Notes: generated from the letters alone by a model not told the origin. Shown: positions 51,412-59,814, numbered from the stretch's first letter. The stretch is DNA of 64,000 bases from Nocardia fluminea (GCF_002846365.1 NZ_PJMW01000002.1:2480001-2544000), one strand, 5' to 3'. Translations and numbers: made by a program.

Positions 51412-51458
51412 CTTACGGCGTAAGCGTAGCGTCTCGCCCCACAGGCTTACGCTGTAAG
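51412..51458. promoter_or_regulatory. Twin TetR operators in the divergent promoter region
   Basis: CTTACGGCGTAAG (51412-51424), a perfect palindrome apart from the central base, and CTTACGCTGTAAG (51446-51458), a near-match, are 34 bp apart. Each overlaps a TACGCT that fits a -10 box, one per direction (minus strand about 51428-51423, plus strand 51448-51453). This suggests that one repressor controls both genes. Confidence 0.65.
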
Positions 51459-51481
51459 TGCGAGATGTAGGGACGAACCTC

Positions 51482-52477
51482 ATGACCGATGTGGATACCG
51501 CTTCGATGACCGCCTGGGTCGCGCCCCGATACGGCGGGGGCGAGGTGCTGCGCGCGGAGACCGTGCCCCGGCCGACCCCGGGAGACCGGGAGGTGCTGGT
51601 CCGGGTGCGGGCAGCGTCACTGTGCAGCGGAGATCTGCATCTGCTCAACGGAACGCCGTATCTGCTGCGGCTCGGGTTCGGGTTGCGCAGGCCCAAGCGT
51701 CCGATGATCGGGCAGAACTCGGCGGGTGAGGTTGTCGCGGTGGGCGGCTCGGTCGCGCGATTCCGGGTCGGAGACAGAGTTTTCGGTGAGGTCCCGAGTG
51801 GTGGATTCGCCGAGTACGTAGGTGCGGACGAGCGATCGTTCGCCGCTGTTCCCGCCGCGTTGAGCATGGAGGACGCCGCTGCGATACCGGATTCGGGAAT
51901 GACGGCCCTGCAGGGGTTGCGCGATATCGGCAAGGTCGGACCGGGGCAGCGGGTGCTGATCAACGGCGCGTCCGGTGGGGTCGGCAGCTTCGCGGTACAG
52001 ATAGCGAAAGTGCTCGGCGCGCACGTGACGGCGGTGTGCGGCACGCGTCATATCGACATGGTGCGCGAGATCGGCGCCGACGCTGTCATCGACTACACCG
52101 CAGACGATTTCACCCGATCCCACGTTCCTTACGACGTGATCTTCGACCTGGCAGGCAACCGCAAGCTCCGCGAGATCCGTCGCGTGCTCGCCGTGGACGG
52201 CGTGTTCATCTCCTCCGCCGCCGCACCGGGCAACAACTGGTTCGGTCCGATCCGCTGGTTGGGTCACGTCGCTCTCACCGATCTTTTCGCGCGACAGACC
52301 CTGAAGGCGCTGCTCATGCGACCCGCTGCCGCCGACTTGGAATACCTGGCCGGGCTGGCTGTCGACGGGAAGGTGCGACCGGTGATCGAGCGGCGATTCC
52401 CCTTGTCCGACACGGCCCTTGCCATTGCCGCGTTCGAGCAGGGGCATGCGTCGGGCAAGACCGTTCTCATCGCGTGA
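51482..52477 (+). CDS. NAD(P)-dependent MDR alcohol dehydrogenase / quinone-oxidoreductase-like protein
   Basis: 331-residue medium-chain dehydrogenase/reductase. Start ATG at 51482 with AGGGA 8 nt upstream; a GTG at 51458 overlaps the operator and is less likely. The N-terminal GroES-like domain (REVLVRVRAASLCSGDLHLLNG, in part VRVRAASLCSGDLHLLNG) has Cys and Asp at positions used by zinc enzymes, but a full structural-zinc Cys set is absent. The Rossmann fold shows INGASGGVGSFAVQIAK, then CGTRHIDMVREIGADAVIDY (in part: REIGADAVIDY). The C-terminal KTVLI strand is typical. Substrate unknown. Likely induced when the divergent TetR binds its ligand. Confidence 0.92.
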   Translation: MTDVDTASMTAWVAPRYGGGEVLRAETVPRPTPGDREVLVRVRAASLCSGDLHLLNGTPYLLRLGFGLRRPKRPMIGQNSAGEVVAVGGSVARFRVGDRVFGEVPSGGFAEYVGADERSFAAVPAALSMEDAAAIPDSGMTALQGLRDIGKVGPGQRVLINGASGGVGSFAVQIAKVLGAHVTAVCGTRHIDMVREIGADAVIDYTADDFTRSHVPYDVIFDLAGNRKLREIRRVLAVDGVFISSAAAPGNNWFGPIRWLGHVALTDLFARQTLKALLMRPAAADLEYLAGLAVDGKVRPVIERRFPLSDTALAIAAFEQGHASGKTVLIA

Positions 52478-52495
52478 GCAGTGGGGTTGGGTAGG

Positions 52496-54661
52496 TCAGT
52501 CGGTGAGTTCTCCTGCGGTGCGCCAGGATTGGCGTTCCTCAGCGAAAGCGTCGGCTTGGAGGGCACGGAACTCGGAGATGGAGTCGGCGTTCTCCGCCAG
52601 GAATTTCCGGTAGTCGGCGAGGCGGAAGTCACCGTTCTCGGTGGTGATGTCCACCTTGCCGGCCGCGAAATCTGCGCGCAGATCCAGGAGTTCCTCGGCT
52701 TCCACAGGGTGCCAGCGAATCCGGTCGAAATAGCGCAGCAACCAAGGTGTTTCGGAGTCCGTGGGAAAGCGGTCGACGCCGGGTCCCGCGGTGCCGGTGG
52801 GTCGGGCGCGGTGGTTCCAGACCTGGGTGGTGCGCCCGACGAACTGGTAGCCGCCGGGACCCTCCATGCCGTAGATGCAGAGGTAGGCGCCGCCGATGCC
52901 GACCGCGTTCTCCGGGGTCCAGGTGCGCGCCGGATTGTATTTGGTGGTGACGAGGCGGTGGCGGGGGTCGGTGGGAGTGGCCACGGGAGCGCCGAGGTAG
53001 ACGTCGCCCAAGCCCAGGACCAGGTATTCGGCGTCGAAGACGGTCTTGTAGACGTCCTCGACAGCGGGCAGCCCGTTCATGCGGCGAATGAACTCGATGT
53101 TCCACGGGCACCAGGGGGCGTCGGCGCGGACGCCGTGCATGTAGCGGGTGATCGCCTCCCTGGTGGACGGGTCGTCCCAGGACAGCGGGAGGTGGACCGT
53201 GCGGCTCGGAACCACCAGCTGATCGGAATTCGGCAGCTGCGCTTCGGCTTCGGCGAGCAGATCGAGCAAGCGGGGGATCGGCAGGACGGCGGGGTCGACC
53301 CTGATCTGGAGTGAGCGGATCCCCGGGGTGAGCTCGATGACGCCGCGGCGGCCGATCGCGAGGAGATGCTGGTGCAGGGCGTGGACGCGGGCGCGAAGGC
53401 CGAGATCCAGTGTGAGCGTGCCATATTCGACGAGGACGCCGTCGTCGCCTTGGCGGCGGTAGGTCACGCCGGTCTCGTCGTCGACCTCGGTTCGGCGCAG
53501 GATGCCGTCGTCACCGTCGCGACCTGCCGACAGGACCGTGCCGAAGCAGGCGCGCCTGCGTACGCCGAGTTCCGCTGCGGGCGCCGCGTGTTCGGAACGA
53601 ATGGGAACGAAGCGCACCTTGTCGCCGGGAGTGAGCTGGCCGAGTTTCCAGCGGTCGGCGGCGACCACGGTGACCGGGCAGACGAAGCCGCCGAGGCTGG
53701 GGCCGTCCGGGCCGAGCAGGATCGGGGTATCGCCCGTGAAGTCGAGTGCGCCGACGGTATAGGCGTTGTCGTGGATATTCGACGGATGCAGGCCCGCTTC
53801 GCCACCGTCGGTGCGGGCCCACTCGGGCTTCGGGCCGATGAGCCGGACGCCCGTGCGATCGGAGTTGAAGTGGACTTCGTAGTCGGTTCCGATGATCGTG
53901 TCGAAGTCGTCGCGGGTGAAGAACTCCGGCGCACCGTGGGGGCCCTCGGTGACGGCGAGTTCCCAGCGGTGCGCGAACGCGGGCTGGTCGGCCATCGGAA
54001 CGGCGGGAGCGAGGCGGGTCGACGGTGCGCCCAGGGTGAGCGCTTCGTCGGCGCGCAAGGGGGCTCCGCTCCCACCGCCGAACTTGCCGAGCGTGAATGT
54101 CGATGCGCTGCCGAGGAATTCGGTGACCTCGATGCCGCCGGCGACCAGGATGTAGGTGCGCATTCCGGGCCCGCGAATCGCGCCGACATCGAGCACGCCG
54201 CCCGCCGGGACCTCGACGGTCCGCCACTGCTCGACCGGGACGCCGTCCACCCGGACATCGGCGACCGCGCCGGTCACACACACCCACGTGGGTTCGGAGA
54301 ACCGCAGCGCGGGACCGCCCAGCGTGCACTCCAGCCCGGCCGCGCCTTCGGGGTTGCCGAGCACGCGGTTGCCCAAGCGGAACGACAGGTCGTCCATCGG
54401 GCCGGACGGTGGAACCCCGATGTGCCAGTAGCCGATCCGGCCCGGCCAGTCCTGCACGGTGGTCTGCATTCCGGGGCGGACGACATCTATGCGTCGCGGA
54501 GTGGGCGACGGTGCGGCAGGAGTGTCCGAAATCGGATCGGTCGCACTGTCGGGGGAGTCGATGGTGGCGCGCGACTCGGGCGGGCATCCCGCCGACTGCG
54601 TGATCGTGTCGGTGGGGGCGAGGTCGGCAGCCCGATCGATGCGGGTGTCGGTGAGGTTCAT
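52496..54661 (-). CDS. Urea/guanidine-carboxylase-like carboxyltransferase protein (AHS2-AHS1 only, no BC or BCCP)
   Basis: About 721 residues matching the carboxyltransferase part of urea-amidolyase-type biotin carboxylases. After an unstructured N-terminal stretch of about 60 residues comes the AHS2/KipA-like domain (TTVQDWPGRIGYWHIGVPPS, then GPMDDLSFRLGNRVLGN). The AHS1/KipI-like domain follows in the second half (HALHQHLLAIGRRGVIELTP, LPLSWDDP). The C-terminus stops at FAEERQSWRTAG, where full-length enzymes go on to the biotin domain; no EAMKM-like motif and no N-terminal biotin carboxylase are present. The ATG at 54661 overlaps the UAAP1 stop (ATGA), so it is translationally coupled. 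Confidence 0.88.
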   Translation of the reverse strand: MNLTDTRIDRAADLAPTDTITQSAGCPPESRATIDSPDSATDPISDTPAAPSPTPRRIDVVRPGMQTTVQDWPGRIGYWHIGVPPSGPMDDLSFRLGNRVLGNPEGAAGLECTLGGPALRFSEPTWVCVTGAVADVRVDGVPVEQWRTVEVPAGGVLDVGAIRGPGMRTYILVAGGIEVTEFLGSASTFTLGKFGGGSGAPLRADEALTLGAPSTRLAPAVPMADQPAFAHRWELAVTEGPHGAPEFFTRDDFDTIIGTDYEVHFNSDRTGVRLIGPKPEWARTDGGEAGLHPSNIHDNAYTVGALDFTGDTPILLGPDGPSLGGFVCPVTVVAADRWKLGQLTPGDKVRFVPIRSEHAAPAAELGVRRRACFGTVLSAGRDGDDGILRRTEVDDETGVTYRRQGDDGVLVEYGTLTLDLGLRARVHALHQHLLAIGRRGVIELTPGIRSLQIRVDPAVLPIPRLLDLLAEAEAQLPNSDQLVVPSRTVHLPLSWDDPSTREAITRYMHGVRADAPWCPWNIEFIRRMNGLPAVEDVYKTVFDAEYLVLGLGDVYLGAPVATPTDPRHRLVTTKYNPARTWTPENAVGIGGAYLCIYGMEGPGGYQFVGRTTQVWNHRARPTGTAGPGVDRFPTDSETPWLLRYFDRIRWHPVEAEELLDLRADFAAGKVDITTENGDFRLADYRKFLAENADSISEFRALQADAFAEERQSWRTAGELTD

Positions 54662-55272
54662 CGAGTGACCACCATGCGGACGGGAGTGGGGTCGAAACCG
54701 TTGCACGGGTTGTTGATCTGGGGGCAGTTGGACACCAGCACCAGGGTGTCGATCTCGGCACGGAGGGTGAGCTTCTTGCCGGGGGCGGACAGTCCGTCGA
54801 CGATGCCGAGCGTGCCGTCCGGTTCGACGGGGACGTTCATGAACCAGTTGATGTTGGAAACCAGGTCGCGTTTACCCAGGCCCCACTCGAGCGCGGCGGT
54901 GAGGAAGTTCTCCACACAGGCATGCTGGTGGCGGGTGTGATGGCCGTAGCGCAGGGTGTTGGACTCCTGCGAGCAGGCGCCCGCGATGGTGTCGTGGTTG
55001 CCGACCTCGTCGGCGACGACCGTCATCAGCGGGGTGCCGCCTTCGGTGCGCAGCACACTGCCGGTGGTGAGGAAGATATTGCGCTGGGCGGCGATGGTGG
55101 CCTGCGCGCTGTAGCGGTCGGTGCGGTCGGCGGCGGAGTAGAGCAGGCAGTCGACGGCCTGGTTGCCGTGCAGATCGATGACGTCGAGCTGGTCGCCCGC
55201 GCGGACGATGGCCGACCACGGCGCCCTGGCCGGAACGGTTTCGTCGAGGACGGCGGTACGGGTGGCGGTCAT
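54658..55272 (-). CDS. Urea-carboxylase-associated protein UAAP1 (DUF1989)
   Basis: 204 residues, start ATG at 55272 with AGGGAGG upstream; longer upstream frames are shadows of UAAP2. DUF1989 features are AGDQLDVIDLHGNQAVDCLLYS, HQHACVENFLTA and the C-terminal SNCPQINNPCNGFDPTPVR (shown in short runs). Members of this pair have been described as the two subunits of carboxyguanidine deiminase, which acts after guanidine carboxylation. That function for this gene rests on family and context. It overlaps both neighbours by ATGA. Confidence 0.88.
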   Translation of the reverse strand: MTATRTAVLDETVPARAPWSAIVRAGDQLDVIDLHGNQAVDCLLYSAADRTDRYSAQATIAAQRNIFLTTGSVLRTEGGTPLMTVVADEVGNHDTIAGACSQESNTLRYGHHTRHQHACVENFLTAALEWGLGKRDLVSNINWFMNVPVEPDGTLGIVDGLSAPGKKLTLRAEIDTLVLVSNCPQINNPCNGFDPTPVRMVVTR

Positions 55273-56015
55273 GCCGGAACCTCCCTGTTCAGTGCGGCCG
55301 TCCAAGCGGCTTCGGTGTTCTCCACGGCCCGGCGGTATTCGGGGTCGTCGTTGCCGGCGCGGTCGGCGGGGGCGGGCCAGGCGAGCAGGTCGAGGTCGCC
55401 GGTGGGGCGGTCGTCGAGGGGGTGGGGGGCGTTGGCGACCAGGAGAGTCAGGGGCAGGTGGACGAGCAGGTCGATGGTGGCGCCCGCGTCGCCGTTGCCG
55501 GTCGACTCGATCGCGCCGTTCGGTGCTACGCGAGCGCCGCGGAACAGCGCGATGGAGGGGCCGACGTCGCGGGGTTCGAGGCCCTCTTTGGCGGCGGCGA
55601 GATGGAGCTGGTGGCGGCCGTCGGTGGTGGGCCCGCACAGGGTGTCGTGGTGGCCGGAGGTGTCGGTGAGCACGGTTGCCAGGACTCTGCCCTGGTCGGA
55701 GAGCAGTGGATGGCCCGCGCTCAGGTACGCCTGCCAGGGGACCTTCACGGTGTCGGCGACATTCAGCCGTTCCCACGGGGATTCGGCTCGCAGAAGGAAC
55801 AAGTGGGCGCAGGTGGTACCGGAGGGGTCGGCCAGGCGGATTCTGGTGCCGCGGCCGAGGACGATGTTCGCGTAGCCGCCTGGCGGGATGCGTTGGGCGA
55901 CAAGGATGGTTGTGGGGTCCAGGCCGGGGGGTGTGTCGGGGGTGGTGGGGGTTGCTGCTTCGGCTTGGGCTCGGGCGTGGGCTCTGGCACCGGCGGGGGA
56001 GTGGGTGTTCGTCAT
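55269..56015 (-). CDS. Urea-carboxylase-associated protein UAAP2 (DUF1989)
   Basis: 248 residues, start ATG at 56015 with AGGAGG 7 nt upstream. An Ala/Thr/Pro-rich N-terminus of about 30 residues precedes the DUF1989 core (RIPPGGYANIVLGRGTRIRL, then DTSGHHDTLCGPTTDGRHQ with conserved His and Cys). It is paired with UAAP1 and probably forms a hetero-oligomer with it. First gene after a 388-bp gap that separates it from the permease. Confidence 0.88.
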   Translation of the reverse strand: MTNTHSPAGARAHARAQAEAATPTTPDTPPGLDPTTILVAQRIPPGGYANIVLGRGTRIRLADPSGTTCAHLFLLRAESPWERLNVADTVKVPWQAYLSAGHPLLSDQGRVLATVLTDTSGHHDTLCGPTTDGRHQLHLAAAKEGLEPRDVGPSIALFRGARVAPNGAIESTGNGDAGATIDLLVHLPLTLLVANAPHPLDDRPTGDLDLLAWPAPADRAGNDDPEYRRAVENTEAAWTAALNREVPA

Positions 56016-56094
56016 CGTTGGCCTCCTGGATGACCTGGGTTCGGTAGTCCCAGGTGGTTTGACGCTGTGTTTGTTGGCGCGCTGGCGCGCGCGT

Positions 56095-56187
56095 GTCCGC
56101 GGCCCTGATTGGCCCGCCGGTCAGGCGCCGGGGCTTGCTCCTTCGTCGCGTACGCCCCGGCGCCTGACCGGCGGGCCGGCCGCGGAC
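56095..56187. repeat. Long inverted repeat / hairpin between permease and UAAP2
   Basis: Left arm 56095-56134 and right arm 56154-56187 pair over 34 bp (24-bp perfect inner stem plus 10-bp outer stem) with a 6-nt bulge CTGATT on the left; loop 19 nt. On the transcribed (minus) strand this would be a very stable stem, acting as terminator, RNA-stability element or a dispersed palindromic repeat. Confidence 0.8.
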
Positions 56188-56250
56188 CGGCCACTGCGTG
56201 GCCGTCCCTCCCTAGGGGTCGGGAGTGCGGTGGCTTGGTTGGGTGGGGTG

Positions 56251-56397
56251 TTGAAGACGGGACGGGCTGGGTGTGTTGGGTGGGTTGTTGAAGACGGGAC
56301 GGGTTGGGTGTGTTGGGTGGGTTGTTGAAGACGGGGGCGGGCTGGGTGTGTTGGGAAGTGGTCAAAGGCCGGGACGGGCTGGGTGTGGTGTGGTGGT
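56251..56397. repeat. 37-bp tandem repeat, about three to four copies
   Basis: The string TTGAAGACGGG recurs at 56251, 56288 and 56325, exactly 37 bp apart, each followed by a nearly identical G/T-rich tail (GGGCTGGGTGTGTTGGG). A fourth, degenerate copy follows near 56362. There are no unique spacers, so it is not CRISPR. Strongly strand-asymmetric (G/T on plus). Confidence 0.85.
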
Positions 56398-56403
56398 GGC
56401 GAA

Positions 56404-57939
56404 TCAGAGTGTGGCGGGGGCGGTTTCGGGGAGGGGGGTGGGGGTCTTGGTTGCTACTGCTGAGCGGTAGACGATGGCGCCGGCGGTGAGGATTACCGCT
56501 ACGGAGAGGGGGGCTGCCCAGAGTTGCCACCAGCTGCCGCCCGCGGGGGTGTAGACCTCGGGGCGGGGCCAGGCCAGGTTGATGACCATGGCGATGCCCC
56601 AGACGACGGCGAGGGCGTTGATCGGGATGCCCCAGCGGCCGAGGTGGAACAGGGTTTTGTCGTCGGGGGCGGGCAGGCCCTTGATACGGCGCAGGAGCAG
56701 GGGGACGGTGACGAGCAGGTAGGCCAGGTACAGGCTGACGATGCAGACGCTGGCGAGGGTGGCGAAGATGGCGGGGTTGCCGAGGTTCAGGACCAGCAGG
56801 CCGATGCCGAGGGCGCCGATCGCGACGGCGGGCCAGACGGGGGTGCCGAAGCGGGGGTGCACGGTGGAGAGGGCCTTCGCGAACGGGAGTTTGCCGTCGC
56901 GGGCCATCGAGAACATCAGGCGTGAGCCCGCGGTCTGGATGGCGAGGGTGCAGACGATCACCGCGACCGCGACACAACCGAGCAGCACCGAGCCCGCGGG
57001 GCTGTTCAGCTTCGAGGTGATCACGTAAGCCAGTCCGCCGGTAGACAATTCGCCGTCGGACAGGCTTGGGGCCGCCATCAGCGCGCCGAGCAGCATGAGG
57101 CCACCGCCCAGCGCCGATACCGCCAGCGCGAGCAGGATGGTGCGGGGAGCGACCTTGCGCGGGTTCTTCGTTTCCTCGGAAAGCTCACCGGCGGAATCGA
57201 ATCCGACCATCACGTACGCGGCCATCAGGCCCGAGACGAGGAACGCCGCCCAGTACGGGCCGGGGGAGGCCTGGTCGGTCTGGAACACCACGTCGGGGCC
57301 GCGCTCGGTGTTGGCGAAGAACAGCGCGATGATCGCCAGCACGCCGACGATCTCGACGGTGACGCCGATCGAATTGATCTTCGACATCAGGTCGATGCCG
57401 ATCACGTTGATGGTGGTGGTGACGACGAGCAAGACGCTGCCGAGCAGCACCGCGTTCATCGCGCCGTCGCGGGAGGTGAGCGCGGTGGCGGTGCCGATGA
57501 GCTGGAATCCGCTCCAGATCGTGGGCAGTACCACCTGGAGCGCGATGGCGGCCGCGGCGGCGGTCACGACCTGCGCGATCACCATCATCCAGCCGGCGAA
57601 CCAGCCGATCAGCCCACCGGCCAGCCTTCGCGACCACTGGTAGATACAGCCCGAGATCGGGTAGCGGGCGGCGAGTTCGGCGAAGTTCAGCGCGACCAGG
57701 AACTGGCCCGCGAACACCAGCGGCCACGTCCAGAAGAAGGCGGCACCGCCGAACGAATAGCCGAAGCCGAAGAACTGGAAGATCGTGGTGAGGATGGAGA
57801 CGAACGAGAAACCTGCCGCGAAGGACGCGTAACGCCCCAGTTTGCGGTGCAGCACCGGCGTGTAGCCGAAGGCGGCCAGATCGGCGCTGTCGCGGCCGAG
57901 TTCAGGTGGGGCGGCGGGGGATTCGAGTGTCGTGGCCAT
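56404..57939 (-). CDS. APC-superfamily amino acid / nitrogen-compound permease
   Basis: 511-residue inner-membrane transporter with about 12 hydrophobic segments. APC features are the N-terminal FGYTPVLHRKLGRYASFAAG stretch (in part RKLGRYASFAAGFSF), YPISGCIYQWSRRL, GFDSAGELSEETKNPRK, and SRLMFSMARDGKLPF. Substrate is not fixed by sequence. Its place upstream of UAAP genes and the carboxylase-like gene suggests uptake of urea, guanidine or a related compound. It is divergent from a TetR gene. Confidence 0.92.
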   Translation of the reverse strand: MATTLESPAAPPELGRDSADLAAFGYTPVLHRKLGRYASFAAGFSFVSILTTIFQFFGFGYSFGGAAFFWTWPLVFAGQFLVALNFAELAARYPISGCIYQWSRRLAGGLIGWFAGWMMVIAQVVTAAAAAIALQVVLPTIWSGFQLIGTATALTSRDGAMNAVLLGSVLLVVTTTINVIGIDLMSKINSIGVTVEIVGVLAIIALFFANTERGPDVVFQTDQASPGPYWAAFLVSGLMAAYVMVGFDSAGELSEETKNPRKVAPRTILLALAVSALGGGLMLLGALMAAPSLSDGELSTGGLAYVITSKLNSPAGSVLLGCVAVAVIVCTLAIQTAGSRLMFSMARDGKLPFAKALSTVHPRFGTPVWPAVAIGALGIGLLVLNLGNPAIFATLASVCIVSLYLAYLLVTVPLLLRRIKGLPAPDDKTLFHLGRWGIPINALAVVWGIAMVINLAWPRPEVYTPAGGSWWQLWAAPLSVAVILTAGAIVYRSAVATKTPTPLPETAPATL

Positions 57940-57970
57940 GTCGGTGTCCTTCAGCGGGTTCGGCCAATAT

Positions 57971-57984
57971 CTATCAGTCGATAG
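57971..57984. promoter_or_regulatory. Small palindrome upstream of the permease
   Basis: CTATCAGTCGATAG has 5-bp arms (CTATC/GATAG) and lies 32 bp before the permease start, in an AT-richer patch likely to hold its promoter. Possible operator half of the TetR system. Confidence 0.35.
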
Positions 57985-58062
57985 TTTTGCGCGCGTGATC
58001 GCTCGAACGGTGTCGTGCGTGTATCGACTGGACGCCCCGCGGTAACTTCTGCGTTGCGTGAG

Positions 58063-58082
58063 TTTCTGTCAAATGACAGAAA
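58063..58082. promoter_or_regulatory. TetR operator in the permease/TetR intergenic region
   Basis: TTTCTGTCAAATGACAGAAA has perfect 9-bp arms with an AA spacer. A related shorter palindrome ACAGAATCTGT (58144-58154) sits just before the TetR start. Size and placement fit a TetR operator that controls both divergent genes. Confidence 0.72.
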
Positions 58083-58157
58083 TACGACCGCCGGGCATCT
58101 TCGCTGGTGAGCTGCCCGCCGCGATGCAGGTCATGGCCCGATGACAGAATCTGTGGT

Positions 58158-58829
58158 GTGGCGAATCTCGGTCCCGGGCGTCCCCGGCTGGAACAGCGGC
58201 GCAGGCAGGGAACTACGCCGCGCGCGGAGATCCTCGACGCGGCGGCGGAGCTCTTCACCACCAAGGGATATGCCAACACCTCGACGCGAGCGGTCGCCGA
58301 CGCGGTCGGCATCCGGCAGGCATCGCTGTATCACCACTTCGCCGCCAAGGACGACATCCTCGACGCGCTACTGGCCGAAACAGTGGCGGGGCCGGTCGAA
58401 TTGGCACAGCGGATGATGACCGAACCGGAAGCCCCGGCGACGCAGTTGTACGCGCTGGCCCTATTCGACGTGCGCCAATTGCGGACGGCGCGATGGAATC
58501 TGGGCGCGCTGTACCTGCTGCCGGAGTTGCGCACGGAGCGTTTCGTCGCCTTCCGGCGACGACGTGACGAACTGCGCGGGCACTACGAGCGTCTCACCAG
58601 CGCCTCGACCGCCGCTGCCGGTGCCTGCGGCGATGCGCGGATTCTGCCGTTTCGGCTGGTGGAGACGGTGATCGCGATCAGGTACGACGAAGGAGCCGCG
58701 GGGGTGGACACCGAGCGGGTGATCCCCGACGCCGTGCTGCGCATCGTCGGCTACCCGGGCGACATGGCCGCGGTGCGGGCCGAGGCCGCGGCACTACTCG
58801 CGCGGCTGGGCGAGATCGCTCCCGCCTGA
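58158..58829 (+). CDS. TetR-family transcriptional regulator (divergent to permease)
   Basis: 223 residues from GTG at 58158; the start is uncertain as no clear RBS is visible and an upstream in-frame ATG exists at 58107. The N-terminal HTH is clear: TTPRAEILDAAAELFTTKGY, then TSTRAVADAVGIRQASLYHHF (in short runs here). The C-terminal domain is a variable ligand-binding type. The operator palindromes upstream suggest autoregulation and control of the permease/UAAP genes. Confidence 0.9.
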   Translation: MANLGPGRPRLEQRRRQGTTPRAEILDAAAELFTTKGYANTSTRAVADAVGIRQASLYHHFAAKDDILDALLAETVAGPVELAQRMMTEPEAPATQLYALALFDVRQLRTARWNLGALYLLPELRTERFVAFRRRRDELRGHYERLTSASTAAAGACGDARILPFRLVETVIAIRYDEGAAGVDTERVIPDAVLRIVGYPGDMAAVRAEAAALLARLGEIAPA

Positions 58830-58834
58830 CGCGT

Positions 58835-58866
58835 CGGCGCGGCACCCCGGCAGGGGCACCGCGCCG
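58835..58866. terminator. Bidirectional terminator between TetR and hydrolase genes
   Basis: CGGCGCGG (58835-58842) pairs with CCGCGCCG (58859-58866), with an inner CCCC/GGGG stem, in a 44-bp gap between convergent genes. Confidence 0.7.
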
Positions 58867-58873
58867 GGAAACC

Positions 58874-59695
58874 TCAGCTGCGGATGAAGGCCAGGATGTC
58901 CTGGATGAGCTCCTGCTGATAGGCGCCGAAGACGCCGTGCGGCGCACCCGGGTACACCTTCAGCGTTCCGTTCTTCACGAGCTCGATCGACTTCAGCGCC
59001 GCGTTCGCGATCGGCACGATCTGGTCGTCGTCGCCGTGCGCGATGAAGATCGGCACCTGCAGAGCCTGCAGATCCTCGGTGAAATCGGTCGCGGAGAACG
59101 CGGCGACACACTCGTAGGCGGCCTGGATACCGGCGAGCATGCCCTGGCGCCAGAAGTCGTCCTGCGCGCCCTTGGAGACGGCGGCACCCTCACGGTTGAA
59201 GCCGAAGAACGACGGGGCGAGCTCCTGATAGAAGTTCGAGCGGTCGCTGAGCACGCCTGCGCGGATGTTGTCGAACACCTCCATCGGCAGGCCGTCGGGG
59301 TAGGCCTCGGTGGCGACCATGATCGGCGGTACCGCGCCGATGGTGACGACCTTGGCGACCCGGTCTCCGCCGTGCTGGGCGGCGTAGCGCACGACCTCGC
59401 CACCTCCGGTCGAGTGCCCCACGACGATGACATCGCGCAGATCGAGCGATTCGATCAGTTCGGCGAGATCGCGCGCGTAGGTGTCCATGTCGTTGCCCTG
59501 CCACGGCTGCGAGGAGCGGCCGTGACCACGGCGGTCGTGGGCGATGACGCGGTAGCCCGCGTCGGCGAAGGTCTTGCGCTCCAGCGCCCAGGCGTCGGAG
59601 CTCAGCGGCCAGCCGTGGCTGAAGACGACAGGTTGCCCGGTGCCCCAATCGGAGAAGTAGATCTCGGTGTTGTCGGAGGTGGTGAAGTAGGGCAT
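58874..59695 (-). CDS. Alpha/beta hydrolase, non-haem chloroperoxidase/esterase-like
   Basis: 273 residues, the usual length of cofactor-free haloperoxidase/arylesterase-type hydrolases. Start ATG at 59695, with GGGAG about 9 nt upstream; an upstream in-frame start adds 15 residues without support. Nucleophile Ser95 lies in [11 protein letters not shown], the acid is probably Asp224 in HGDDDQIVP, and His253 is in APHGVFG. The oxyanion segment [12 protein letters not shown] is typical of the family. Cytosolic, substrate unknown. It is divergent from the AraC-type regulator gene, which may control it. Confidence 0.92.
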   Translation of the reverse strand: MPYFTTSDNTEIYFSDWGTGQPVVFSHGWPLSSDAWALERKTFADAGYRVIAHDRRGHGRSSQPWQGNDMDTYARDLAELIESLDLRDVIVVGHSTGGGEVVRYAAQHGGDRVAKVVTIGAVPPIMVATEAYPDGLPMEVFDNIRAGVLSDRSNFYQELAPSFFGFNREGAAVSKGAQDDFWRQGMLAGIQAAYECVAAFSATDFTEDLQALQVPIFIAHGDDDQIVPIANAALKSIELVKNGTLKVYPGAPHGVFGAYQQELIQDILAFIRS

Positions 59696-59808
59696 TGCGC
59701 TGTGCTCCCGTCGCCAGATGCGGATGAATAGGTTGCCCATAGTTGTCGAGTGCCGGTGCGCTGTCGCCCACCGGACCGGCCGAAGATCCCGCTATTTAGG
59801 CCAAGTAT

Positions 59809-59814
59809 TAGATT
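59809..59814 (+). promoter_or_regulatory. Candidate -10 box for leaderless regulator mRNA
   Basis: TAGATT lies 7 nt before the ATG at 59822 in a locally AT-rich patch with no ribosome-binding site. Confidence 0.4.

Larger units (their letters stand above)
56016..56403. other. 388-bp intergenic region with large hairpin and tandem repeat
   Basis: No gene with an RBS or family features. It contains a long inverted repeat (56095-56187), a small hairpin GGCCAC-TGC-GTGGCC (56189-56203) and a 37-bp tandem repeat (56251-56397). It interrupts an otherwise tightly coupled operon-like gene order. Confidence 0.6.

Noticed and set aside
53366..54940. Long plus-strand open frame opposite the carboxyltransferase gene
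   Set aside because: It lies antisense to a clearly conserved protein and has no domain of its own.
56251..56397. 37-bp direct repeats as a CRISPR array
   Set aside because: The repeats are directly adjacent with no unique spacers, and no cas genes are present.
56012..56977. Pro/Arg/His-rich minus-strand open frame over the tandem repeat and permease 3' end
   Set aside because: Its composition comes from translated repeats and the permease shadow; no start signal or domain.
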